From the NCBI RefSeq assembly GCF_048544455.1, contig NC_133532.1, forward strand, positions 16,556,948 through 16,620,947: DNA of 64,000 nucleotides, given 5' to 3'. The position numbers and the translations under genes are program-made. Of this stretch, positions 1-9,884 are shown piece after piece (the stretch's first letter is position 1; every line of letters starts with the position of its first letter). The stretch is from Silene latifolia. Taxonomy: Eukaryota; Streptophyta; Magnoliopsida; Caryophyllales; Caryophyllaceae. The notes beneath the pieces are model-generated. The model searched no databases, was not told the origin of the DNA, and worked only from the letters and a program-made list of their open reading frames with translations.

Positions 1-2383
1 ACTCTCCCTGCATTCTTAAAAGACATCAATTAGGTATCAAAATATATAATAAAATAGTGCCAAGAAAAAGTTTACAGACATTGTTAGCCAACATCAGTAA
101 GCCCCATCCTAAGCTAGGAAATATTCATCCCTTGCTACTTTCCATGCATTGTTAAAAGGCATCAATTAGGTATGAAAATATACTATCAACTAATGCAAAG
201 TTAAAGCATCCAAAAGCGCAATGTTTCTAAATGAAACCAAAGCAACTTACACACCTTGATTTAAATTGGGAACTACCGTATCTCTCGGTTCGGTTTTGTC
301 AATGAAGATGAAGATGACGGCAACGCCCTATCTATATCTCTTTCCATCTCATATGCAAAATGTTGATCCCTTAAGTAATCTGAGTATATAGTTATCAACT
401 CAAATTTTGACCGTTCACTTTACGGGAAACTAAATAAAGTGCGCCCCCGTAGCACAAATCCCACAATGCACTTGATGTCATAACACTTTCAAGCTTAAAT
501 AGAAAATCCACCACTTCTTGTTTTAAGGCTTCCGGATACCCTTTTTAGAATAAAACTCGGTCGAGTTACATTTTTGAAGACATCGTAGCCAGGTTAAGTA
601 GTTCATTTGGTGTATTTCCACAAAGAATTTGAACAAGCATAACACAGTTTGAGTTTTGGTTAAGTTTCTCCCATATAATGCTTTCAGTCAAAACTATTCT
701 TAGTCGAACAAATAACTCTTGAATTTCTTTTACAATCTTATCAATTGCATGTTGCATTGCCTTTATTTTCTGAATATTATTTGACATAATAACTACAATA
801 GAAATGTGAGGATATGGAAAATGGTGGGATGTATTAGAGTTTTTTCCTATTTATATTCTTCTTTTTCTTTGTATAGGTCAGTTGATTGACATCTAAATTA
901 TTGGATGTTGATGATAGACCTAGATTCTATGTAAGAGATAAGCATAGAGATGAGGTTGGATAAGGTAAGGATAATAATAGATAAGGTTATGTTCCACAAG
1001 TAGATCTTAATTTTAATTTAAATGTCTGCAGTGCAATCCTTTTTAAAAAAGAAACATTGTATTGTTTTTTGATTCTTTTCTTAAACACGGTAGTACTAAT
1101 TCCTGAACAATGGTTTAAGACAGTAAATAAATGATGAATTATGTTAGTTAATTTATTTACTTTATCAGTTTATGTAATTTCATTTTAAACCAATATGCAT
1201 TTCACATTCAAGGGTTCCTCTGTGTATTATTTAAAATATTACGTGGCAACTATTACACCATATTAACTTGTACTAATTGCCTTCCAACAGGAAAACAATG
1301 GCGTAACTGGACAGGAAGCTTAACATGTTCATTTCGGTAGACAAGCAGGTAATCTGTTTGGAAACACCGATCATAAGGCGTCTAAAATCACAAATATTGT
1401 CTCGATGATTATGAATTTAGACAAAGGAATGGCCGTTCATATGGAATATTTAGACTTATTTGGGTATCATGCTACCAAAAACATCCCAAAAAAATAAAAG
1501 AGCAATTGAATATTGTACGAAGTTTTTAAAGTCCCCTTTAAGTTTTGCTACTTAAAGTTTGACCGACATCACCCAATAGACTCACCATGGAATGATCTTC
1601 GTGCCAAACAGGTACACATTTGGAGCCGGAATGTTCGAGTTGGACAATGTAAAAGGTTGGAGCCCATATGGTGCTGGAACTTAAGTAGGAGATGGTTCGA
1701 GACAACCGACTGAGCAAAGAAGCTTAAAGGAATAAAGTAGTTGCTTAACTTATAATTTTCAAAGTCATAGATGAATTGTGGAGCATACACATTAGCTACA
1801 CATAAGATAAATGCCAACATTCTTATTATTACGCCATCATTTATTTGCCTTTTCCAAATTTGCCAAAGGTTGGTTCATTACATTTTGTAGCACTCATGTA
1901 TTTAAAGAGCCTAACTAAATATGCTTTGATGTTTAAAGGAGTAGATGTTGAATGCAAGACAGACACCTGCATTATCGATACAGATGTGAATGCACTTTAG
2001 CTAATATCGACGTCGCCTTCTGCGGTTTAATTTGTGAAGTTTTACCAAGGCGTGTGTCACTGCGGCATGAGACCTATATGTACTCAGCGCTTGTGCAGAC
2101 GTTTTGGTATTGTACTCTCGGTCTTTTAGTCTGTTTGAAAAACAAAATACGTTCTACCCCTTTTGTGCCAGTTTAACTCTACAGTCTTTTTATTAAAGTT
2201 AGTCATTCACTTGTGAGTTACACCGTATTATTTTTGCATCAGACATGGTATTGTAAAGCATTTACACGAATTTTGTAATGAATACTATGCTCGTTCCACA
2301 TCTTTAAATATAAAAGGCCAAGACACGTTTTTATTGATACACTTCCGACTTACTTCCACTTCGCATTTCACCAAATTGGGGCG
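1..2383 (+). other. Probable Helitron interior, no gene recognised
   Basis: This AT-rich stretch lies upstream of a clear Helitron 3' end. No long open frame or known domain is visible. A possible captured exon begins near 1291, after a splice-acceptor-like CCTTCCAACAG, and runs to about 1496. It contains an internal stop and I do not recognise it. Short open frames at 1513-2176 overlap on both strands and look like chance. The Helitron 5' end (TC after an A) could not be placed and may lie left of the window. That the region belongs to the Helitron is inferred from the 3' terminus only. Confidence 0.4.
4..187. repeat. Imperfect direct repeat, two copies about 133 bp apart
   Basis: Two roughly 50-bp copies, at about 4-50 and 137-187, share the core CATCAATTAGGTAT with similar flanks (TGCATT, TTAAAAG/GC before it, AAAATATA after it). 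Function unknown. Such repeats are common inside Helitrons and other intergenic DNA. Confidence 0.6.
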
Positions 2384-2415
2384 CCGCGCCCGATAGGGCG
2401 CGGAGCAACAACTAG
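2384..2415 (+). mobile_element. Helitron 3' terminus (hairpin plus CTAG)
   Basis: A perfect 8-bp hairpin occupies 2384-2403 (arms CCGCGCCC and GGGCGCGG, loop GATA). It is followed by 8 bp, then CTAG at 2412-2415, then a T at 2416. This is the diagnostic 3' end of plant Helitrons, which insert between A and T and make no target duplication. The terminus abuts the Copia fossil directly, so the Helitron landed inside it. No Rep/helicase coding is visible, so this copy is either non-autonomous or its coding part lies outside the window. Confidence 0.85.
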
Positions 2416-3840
2416 TTTAATGGAAAAGTTTTGTTTGCGGCCATGTGTACGGAAGCTATTAATTGGCCATTTTTCTTATCGTAAATGAGGCATTTGTTAA
2501 TGTCAAATTTCACCATATATCCTCTTCGTATCAGTTGCCCAACGCTCAGTAAATTTTGTGTTAGGCCCGGGACATATAAGACTTCATGAATGAATTTAGT
2601 GAAGCCGTTTTTAGTTTTAACGGCTACAATTCCTTTACCCGCAACTTCTTGGATTCTCCCGTCGCCAAGAGTAATTTGAGATTTTATATTTTCATTTAAG
2701 CTGACAAATGCATTCTTGTTGCCAGTCATATGGTTGGAGCAACCGCTGTCAATATACCATATGTCCGTGGACTTTTCCTCCGTATTTAAGCAAGAGTAAA
2801 ATAATTGTCCACTAGGTTCATTTTCTTCAATAAAATTTGCCTCATCTTCTTTTCGGAACCAACAATCTTTTTCAAAGTGGGTGTGCCTTGTACACCTCTT
2901 ACATTTATACCAGCAATTTTCGGTATTATGATTATTTTTCTTACATAGGTGACAATATAACTCTTTATGGTTATATGGTTGGTTCCCTTGATTGTTATAA
3001 TTTCCTCTCCCCCTAATGTGATAATTTGAGTTTCTTTTCTTTTGGTGATTTTGATTATTATTTTGGCCACTAAATTTTAATTTGGCCTGAAATGCTTGTT
3101 CTAGTGGCTCGTCGGAAAATCTTTTCATTCTTTCTTCGTGAGCTTGTAGTGAGCTCATTAATTCAGTTATTGTAAGTTCTTTTAAATCTTTTGACTCTTC
3201 TATGGCGGCCACTATGTGTTCAAATTTTTTCGGAAGACTTCTTAATATTTTTGGAGTAATTTTTGCGTCTTCAATCGTATCACCATATGAACGAATTTGA
3301 TTAACAATGTTAGTGGTACGATTAAAGAATGCTTCTATATTCTCGTCTTCCGACATTAGTAAATTTTCAAAATCTCTCCATAAAGTTTGGAGTTTAATAG
3401 TAATTACCTTGCCAGAGCCCTTGTATGTATTTTCCAGGATCGTCCAAGCCTCCTTTGATGATGCAGCGGAAATGACTCGTGGGAGTATTGTCTCATCGAG
3501 TCCTCGATAAATCAAAGAAAGGGCATAGTGATCTTTTTTTTGATTTTCGATATATAGATTTTTCTTTGTTGCATCCCATGATGCTTCCTCGACGGTATTT
3601 TTGGGTTTTTCATACCCAGTTTGGACCAAGTCCCATAGTCCTTGTGAGATAAATATTGACTTTATTTGGATACTCCAAAGGTCGTATTTCTCGCCTTTGA
3701 ATGTTGGTACCCAATTTACTTGTAATGTGTTTGACATGGTTTTCAATGTGTGATTTTATTTGGGACTAGTTTTTATTTGTGAATGTTTATTTATTTATTT
3801 TTGCTTTTTAGAGTACTTGGGTTGTCGGAGTTTTCCAGTG

Positions 3841-3852
3841 GCTCTGATACCA
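3841..3852 (-). other. Copia primer-binding site (tRNA-iMet)
   Basis: On the minus strand this reads TGGTATCAGAGC, complementary to the 3' end of plant initiator methionine tRNA. This is the usual primer site of plant Copia elements. It sits one base inside the LTR end. Confidence 0.92.
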
Positions 3853-3853
3853 C

Positions 3854-4157
3854 TGTTAGTTTTTTTATGTGTTGATTATTTGTTAAATGTTAAATGTGGG
3901 CAAGGTTTTAGTGTGTTAGGGAGAGTTGGTTGTATGTCTATGAGATTTGTTTGAATGTTTTTTTTTTCATTAATCAAATGAAAGGATACAAAGCTATTTA
4001 TACATTTTCTATGTCGGTGGAAACATACATGCACACAAGCTTGGATTTCTCTAGATATTTAACCTCATGAAAATTCTAGACTAATCTTACTCTTAGACAC
4101 TATGTGTTAGATTTTGCTTAGTGCTATAATCTAGATTTCTCTGGATTATTTCCAACA
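3854..4157 (-). repeat. Copia 5' LTR
   Basis: The repeat is bounded by TGTTAG and CCAACA on the plus strand, which reads TGTTGG...CTAACA in element orientation. It directly abuts the primer-binding site. A TATA box (TATAAATA on the minus strand) lies at 3994-4001. The partner LTR is not in the window, so this LTR's ends rest on the TG/CA termini and the primer-site junction. Confidence 0.8.
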
Positions 4158-4240
4158 TATCTGAATGTTTGCAGACATTTAGTCAGCTCTGTCATTTACT
4201 CGATTTTGAAGGGTTCATTTTTTCACTAAGCTCATTCATA

Positions 4241-4329
4241 CTCCCTTCTTACGAATCATGTGTTTACATTTGATTATATACCCCTCGCAAAAAATATAAG
4301 AAGTAAACAAATGGTTGGAACGAAGGGAG
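4241..4329. mobile_element. Stowaway-like MITE, 89 bp
   Basis: The element starts CTCCCTTC and ends GAAGGGAG and is flanked by TA on both sides (4239-4240 and 4330-4331). These are the signature of Tc1/mariner Stowaway MITEs. Inner sequence on the two sides is also partly complementary (GTTTACATTTGAT and AGTAAACAAATGG). Confidence 0.85.
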
Positions 4330-4644
4330 TATCGATCTAACTTAAAAAAACAAAGCAGCATGCTGAATTAATTAACATCTCGACGCATCTGCAATTCTGC
4401 TCTAATTTTTGAGGTGTGTTTGTAGATACTGTGCGACATTATTTACCATTGTCTGTGATAAAGAATGTCATTGACTCAATGGCATACGCTAAACTGGTAA
4501 GAAACCACGGCTTGTCCACGGGTGAATTATTTTCTAAATTTTTATTTTTTGTGCGCTTATCATTCTGGTTGTTATAAGAACATTTTGCAAATGAATGCCA
4601 CGGTCATTAATTAATAATCAGCACACATTAATTAAAAAAAAATG

Positions 4645-4673
4645 TTTGCTGATATTAAAATAAACTCAACTCA
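4645..4673 (+). repeat. 29-bp direct repeat, left copy
   Basis: TTTGCTGATATT followed by AAAATAAACTCAACTCA is exactly repeated at 58271-58299, immediately after the right-hand E1 target duplication. The left copy is about 136 bp before the left duplication. The repeat is therefore older than, or independent of, the E1 insertion. Confidence 0.85.
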
Positions 4674-4808
4674 CAGTTATTTCAACTTTTCTATGCTTGT
4701 TTTCTCAGAAGCGAGAAAAAAATATGAAGTATTATTTCTGAAATTGGCTGCGCGATTCCAACCTGTTCCGACTTCTGAGTCTAAGATATGCTTTTCATTT
4801 TAGTTCTT

Positions 4809-4813
4809 GTTTC
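4809..4813. repeat. Target site duplication of E1, left (GTTTC)
   Basis: GTTTC directly precedes the 5' LTR and is repeated at 58266-58270 after the 3' LTR, more than 53 kb away. Confidence 0.92.
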
Positions 4814-5514
4814 TGTAGGCATTAAAATTTTATTTAAATGTCGAAAATACAGAAATTAATTAATTTGAGTTAATAATAAATAAATTACTCAATTTAATTA
4901 TTTTTGTCCCTTTTAAATCAAATTTGGGTCATTCTGAGTTATTCGGGTCCAAACAGAAGTCAAATTGGGCTAAAATTGCAAACGGGCCGAGAAATGGGCC
5001 CGCAACCCTAAGCCCAAGAAAGCCCGAACTTTTTCTATAAATAGAGCGAATTTCATTCATTTCAGATATAGAAAAACTCAAAGATAGAAAAACTCGAAGA
5101 AAAGAAAAGCTCTGGAATTCTCTCTGAAAATCTCGTGAAATTCAACGTAAGCAGTCAACAAGCACAACAAATTCGTGCCGCCTGCGCAAGAAAACTCAAA
5201 CATTCAAACTCAAATATTCAAACATTCAAACTCGAATATTCAAACATTCAAACATTCAAGAGAGACTCAAGTCGTTCGACCCTCTCAAGAATACAAGTCA
5301 ACGTCGCGCGTAGAGTGCATACACCCTCTACACGCGTACCCCCTGTAAAACGCACGCGCACCCCCTACGTGGATCATGCATGCGTACCCTGTTTGTTTAG
5401 TTAGAATCAGAGGATTATTAGAGATTGTACACGAACTTTTCTGATATTAATAAAAAATCATTTTGTTTCCTTGTTTTGTATTTCAGTTATCGCAATACAA
5501 AATTTGTCGTTACA
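4814..5514 (+). repeat. E1 5' LTR
   Basis: Starts TGTAGGCATT, ends TCGTTACA. Matches the copy at 57572-58265 along its length. It contains a TATA box and a short-period ATTCAAAC-type repeat (about 5197-5258) whose length differs between the two LTRs. Confidence 0.95.
5036..5044 (+). promoter_or_regulatory. TATA box of the E1 LTR promoter
   Basis: TATAAATAG lies centrally in the LTR and is conserved at 57794-57802 in the 3' LTR. This is the expected position for the U3 core promoter, with transcription starting about 30 bp downstream. Confidence 0.75.
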
Positions 5515-5534
5515 AATTTGGTGAACCCGACGTG
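5515..5534 (+). other. E1 primer-binding site region
   Basis: Directly after the LTR comes AATTTGGTGAACCCGACGTG, in the position of the minus-strand primer site. I am not certain which tRNA it matches. Confidence 0.7.
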
Positions 5535-5588
5535 AAACTCTCTACCTCTCATCTCTACTACTTTACAAGCCAAGTCTACTAAAAAAGG

Positions 5589-6707
5589 ATGTCTACCAAG
5601 CAGGACACGTCACCTGACGCTTCCAAGAAGACCTACGCAGCTATCCTGCAAGGCACTCCCACTGCTGCTACCTCCCCAGCTGTGCAATCAGTTGGCATCT
5701 GCACTAGAGGAATGGCAAAGAAAGCTGCTATCAACGCTGCTGCTACTAGCCTACGCTCTGCACATGTCCCTACCAGGCCACGCAAGATCTCTGTTGCCTC
5801 CATAGCTGCTGCTGCTACAGCTATCCTTGCTGCCTCTACTCCTTCGCGTGAAGAGACTCAAACTTCTAAGGTCGACAAAAATGCTTCCCCTTGCAAACCT
5901 AGGGCGTCACCAAAAAACAAGGATGCCTCCACTCCTATCAGCGCTTCAGTCATGGTGATTACTGGTTCTACACTTGAGGAGCAAGTCCAAAGCATGAATA
6001 AGCTCCTTGAAAAGATGATGAAGGAGAATGAAGAAAAGAACAAGAAGATTGATGACCTTCAAAAGGAGGTGGTGGAGCTTCGCGAGAAAAAGATCTCAAG
6101 TGAGCACACTGACTCTGACAAGGATGATGATACGGATAAGGACGATGACAAAGATGATACTGAAAAGACTTCTGGCAATGAAATTGGCGCTTTCACTGAA
6201 GAGAAGCTCCAGGAGTTGATAGCTAAGACAATTAAAAGTCAGCTAGGTGAAAGTTCGACAAGCAGTGGACGCTACATTAAGCCTTACACTAAGAGGATTG
6301 ACAGTCTGCGCATGCCTCTTGGTTATCAGCCTCCAAAGTTTCAACAGTTCGACGGGAAGGGAAATCCAAAACAACACATCGCCCACTTCGTCGAGACATG
6401 CAACAATGCTGGAACTAATGGTGATCATCTAGTCAAGCAGTTCGTACGTTCTCTTAAAGGAATGGCTTTTGATTGGTACACAGACTTGGACTCTGCGTCA
6501 ATTGACAGTTGGGGTCGCATGGAAAACGAATTTCTTAACAGGTTCTACAGCACTAGGCGTATTGTCAGCATGAGTGAACTAACAAACACAGCACAGTGGG
6601 AGGATGAACCTGTCGTCGACTACATCGATCGATGGCGTGCGTTGAGTCTGCAGTGCAAAGATCGCTTAACTGAATCCTCAGCAGTGGAAATGTGCATTAA
6701 CGGGATG
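5589..6707 (+). pseudogene. E1 gag, N-terminal part (split by E2)
   Basis: The open frame begins with an Ala/Ser/Thr-rich segment. A predicted coiled coil follows (about residues 125-170, rich in E, K and L), then an acidic Asp/Lys stretch, then a classic Ty3/gypsy retrotransposon gag domain from about residue 245 (…QFDGKGNPKQHIAHF…, …FDWYTDL…). The reading is cut at 6707, where the E2 5' LTR begins. Gag sequence resumes after the E2 3' LTR at 36084. Role in the family: capsid protein. Confidence 0.88.
6703..6707. repeat. Target site duplication of E2, left (GGATG)
   Basis: GGATG immediately precedes the E2 5' LTR and is repeated at 36079-36083 after its 3' LTR, where the E1 gag sequence continues. 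Confidence 0.9.
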
Positions 6708-7116
6708 TGTAGATACCTCATTTCTACACCTCCCGCAAACCACCCGGTGATGATTAGGCCGCATGTTTGATACGCGGAACGATTTGTGACAATTCGTAAG
6801 ATTATCGTCAAGTGATTACTCAAATATTAATGTCTACCTCTTAGTTGTCATCTACGTGCCGATACGGTCGTTTTGACAGTAATTAGAGTACATTCGGAGT
6901 CCGGGCCTAAAACCGTCTCCATTTTCTGATAACCATTAAAACCCGAGTCGAATGTTGGAATGTTTAGGATATTTCTATTCCATATTTCATAAATTTTATC
7001 TTTTAAGTAAGCAATTTCCCGTAATATTCACATAAGATATTAAGGAAAACCGGATTATTTCCGTTCTACCATAACTCAAACACGGAAATCTTTGTTCAGC
7101 AGGAGGAAACCACTTG

Positions 7117-7179
7117 GGAACAGACGCAGCAGGTGCTGTGCCTCTTCCAAGAGACGCGATGGTCGCCGCGCCTTTTCCC
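7117..7179. repeat. GC-rich palindromic module, E2 5' LTR site 1
   Basis: Arms GGAACAGACGCAGC and GCTGTGCCTCTTCC flank a short loop, followed by a second diverged unit. Imperfect inverted repeat. The matching stretch in the 3' LTR (34077-34137) differs clearly, although the surrounding sequence is nearly identical. Confidence 0.75.
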
Positions 7180-7727
7180 GTGCCCTTTCTCGCATGTTTC
7201 TCGTATCTTTTTCATATCTTTCCGAGATTCACTTCCAAAGAGTCTCCGAAACCCTAATTCCTTCACGTGATTAGTATAACTAGGAGCCTTCGCTCCTCAT
7301 ATTTTTCACGCGAGTGTCCGCCCTTCTCTTCTCCCTTTGCATTCTAGACTTTGTTCTTACTTTTTGGCGTCTACGTGCTTGAACTTTCGACCACGTAAGC
7401 TCGGATCCTTCTGAGTACCAGCCTCCCCGTTTGCATGACCGACCAATTTGACCAACTACACTAATAATCAACTTAATTAACTTAATCGTTTTCCTCTTAC
7501 GAGGGCACTTTCTTTGCATTCGCGTCGAGCATCACTAATCGATATCTTAGTCCTTCTCGTTTCGTCAACATGTAAGTCTGAGGGTGTAAACTCTCTTTTA
7601 TTTATTGTATTTTATTTTATTGTATAATCAATTGTAAGTTTTATGTCGAAAATACCATTAAAACCGATTTCTAAAACCATGTTTAAAACCTCTTTTTTAC
7701 GGATTTCCAGTAGATAACCGTCGAGAA

Positions 7728-7780
7728 AGGACGCAGTTCCTGCTGCGCCTCTTCGTGAGGCTGCCGCAGTTCCTGCTTCC
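7728..7780. repeat. GC-rich palindromic module, E2 5' LTR site 2
   Basis: AGGACGCAG...CTGCTGCGCCTCTTC followed by a degenerate repeat. The counterpart at about 34688-34765 is longer and rearranged. Confidence 0.6.
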
Positions 7781-8310
7781 TTTCTTCTTCGTTCGTCCTC
7801 TGTTATTCGTCAAAATCCTTCCTTTTGTTTCGTTTATTTGTTAATTATTCGTTAGGATGGTATATAATTCACATGTATATTTATAATCAGCATTCATTAA
7901 TATGTTTTAATCATCATAAATCCGACTTAAATCCCTAATAATCCAATATTTGCGGGTTTTCGTCATTAAATTCAATTCCGGGTTGTAGAGATTCAATTCA
8001 TCCATATTGGGTTTCTGGAATTCGTCTTTGATATAGTTTTCATCTGTTGTCGTCATTAATCCATCGTATCTAACCTAATTAATCGGTTTAATTTGTTTGA
8101 CTCATTAATATTTTTCACTTCTGTCATTATTCCATCCTGTAATTAATTCGTTCAATCCGTCTTATTCATGTTTTACTGTTTTCATGACCCATTCATATGT
8201 TAAATAACATGCTAATTACTTTCATCCGAGTAAATAATTTAATTGATCATTAAAATCACCAATTAACATTAACGGCTTGCAATTACGGCTTCACAGCCAG
8301 AACTGAGCCA

Positions 8311-8372
8311 AGGAACAGACGCAGCGTCTGCTGCGCCTATTCCAAAGGACGCAGCTCTGATGCGCCTGTTCC
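8311..8372. repeat. GC-rich palindromic module, E2 5' LTR site 3
   Basis: Two successive units: GGAACAGACGCAGC...GCTGCGCCTATTCC, then GGACGCAGC...ATGCGCCTGTTCC. The first unit is conserved at 35303-35336 in the 3' LTR, whereas the second is scrambled there. Confidence 0.75.
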
Positions 8373-9086
8373 TGGCTGAGTTCTGTCTCTGAACTCCGTT
8401 TCTGCCTTGACATAGTTTAATTAACGTACGTATTAACTAACTATTATCCGTAATATCACGCTAATTCCTGTTCGTTTATTTATTTTATTCTTTTATCTCT
8501 TTTTCTCAAATTATCCGTTTTAAAGGTATTTTCGACATAAATCGCCTATTCCGTTGTAATTAATGTAATTTATATTTATTGTACTTCATAATTATTGTAT
8601 TTCTTTTATTGCTTGTATGTTTTCACATGTAAATAGGCATTAAATCCTACTTTGACATTAATTGTTTGCTAATTACATGTCAACCGACTTAGTCTAATTC
8701 TCACATGCTAGGATTAAAACTTGGATGTTGCATTGCATGCATATAATCGACGATATATCGAGTATAGATGATGTCCCTAATCATTAGTAGAGGCCGCTAT
8801 CGAGGCGGGCGGGATTAGGTGTTCGATCAAAAGAGTTTCCTAATACGTACCCTCACCCCTTACTCCAGATATCTGTGAACACCCGTGTTCATTGGCATCC
8901 ACGAGAGTCATTCTAGAGATAGAATGCTAAGGGTAACGATTGCTTAGTGTTCATGTCTCTACTTTGTGTCTTGACATGACACGAGGTACTCGAACGGTTT
9001 CAATTTCCCATAAAAATTGGTGGCGACTCCTTACAAAAATGTAAACGCTTGTTTCCCAAGCGCCCCCGTGGCCCCCGCTGTCCACA

Positions 9087-9106
9087 ATTTGGCGACTCCG
9101 CTGGGG
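9087..9106 (+). other. E2 primer-binding site
   Basis: ATTTGGCGACTCCGCTGGGG directly after the LTR. This is the type of primer site seen in Ogre/Tat elements; I recall it as tRNA-Arg complementary but have not checked it. Confidence 0.75.
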
Positions 9107-9884
9107 ATAATACACTTACGTGTAGCCAAAAGGGTGAAACTTGAACAAGGTTAGGGAATAGTTTGTACAAGACAATTGTCGGTTTTCATAACTCGGTCTT
9201 CCTAGACCGTTTTACTCGGCCTTCCTAGGCCCAACCAAACCCATTCGACCAATCGTCCCGTCTAAACGGTCCTAATTCTTATTTTGGCCTAAGGATGGAT
9301 AGCGATTGACGTCATCCATACCATGATGCTTACTCTTGTTTGTATCAAGGGCCTTCACTACTTGAGGAAATGGACTAGGAATCGGCCTTACTCTTGTTTG
9401 GCACGAGCCTCTCCACAGACTTCGGGTTTGATGGTTCGGTATGGCAACCCACCCTTTAAACCAAAATCCTTTTAAATGCACTCAGCATCCCGTTATAATG
9501 CTTGTATAAATATGTATATCTTACGTGATCACCATTTCTAAACAAAACCATGACGATTTTTTCAAAAATCAAAACCCATTTTCAAGTAAAAATTTCGAAA
9601 CAGGGCTCTTAATTAGCGCAAAATCTGGTCAAAACTCTGTCCGTTTGTCGTGTCAAAATTCGGGCCACAAGCCCATTTCAAAACCTCACTTCGAGTCCAC
9701 TCCTACAACTACACTATAGTTGACTAGGACACCCATTTTCAAAGACCTTGTCTTTCTTCAAAACTCACTCAACACAAGTGGCACACACCCACTTCACGAG
9801 TCAAAACTTTTCCTCTTTTAGCAAGTGTTTTAGAATGGTCGATCGTGTTTTGATTCGTCGCCGATATCTTATCCAGTTTCCAAG
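9107..9884 (+). other. E2 untranslated leader
   Basis: Sequence between primer site and gag, without a convincing gene. Long leaders are usual in Tat elements. Confidence 0.6.

Larger units (their letters stand above)
2416..4157 (-). mobile_element. Ty1/Copia retrotransposon fossil, 5' part, truncated by a Helitron
   Basis: Reading on the minus strand, the order is a 304-bp 5' LTR, a primer-binding site matching initiator methionine tRNA, gag, and the start of protease. Gag is about 440 codons, beginning near 3746, with a UBN2-type capsid region. Two CCHC knuckles follow (CX2CX4HX4C, about 2880-2970). The protease begins with a D-S-G-C-S-N-H motif near 2745, followed by a GAG-pre-integrase-like region. 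The sequence ends at the Helitron border at 2415/2416. The rest of pol and the 3' LTR are not seen in the window. Broken by truncation; the remaining gag frame is largely open, which suggests a fairly young copy. Confidence 0.88.
4158..4808. other. Intergenic host DNA
   Basis: AT-rich sequence between the Copia LTR and the E1 target duplication. It holds the small MITE at 4241-4329 and one copy of a 29-bp repeat. No coding signal is seen. Confidence 0.7.
6708..9086 (+). repeat. E2 5' LTR
   Basis: Begins TGTAGATACCTC at the GGATG duplication and ends CGCTGTCCACA. Aligns from end to end with 33666-36078. It contains three GC-rich palindromic patches (about 7117-7179, 7728-7780 and 8311-8372). 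Confidence 0.94.

Noticed and set aside
1513-2176. Overlapping open frames of 60-80 residues on both strands
   Set aside because: No splice context or family resemblance, and length is within chance expectation.
2412-3746. Host zinc-knuckle protein gene on the minus strand
   Set aside because: Gag/protease motifs, an adjacent tRNA-iMet primer site and an LTR show that it is a Copia fossil.
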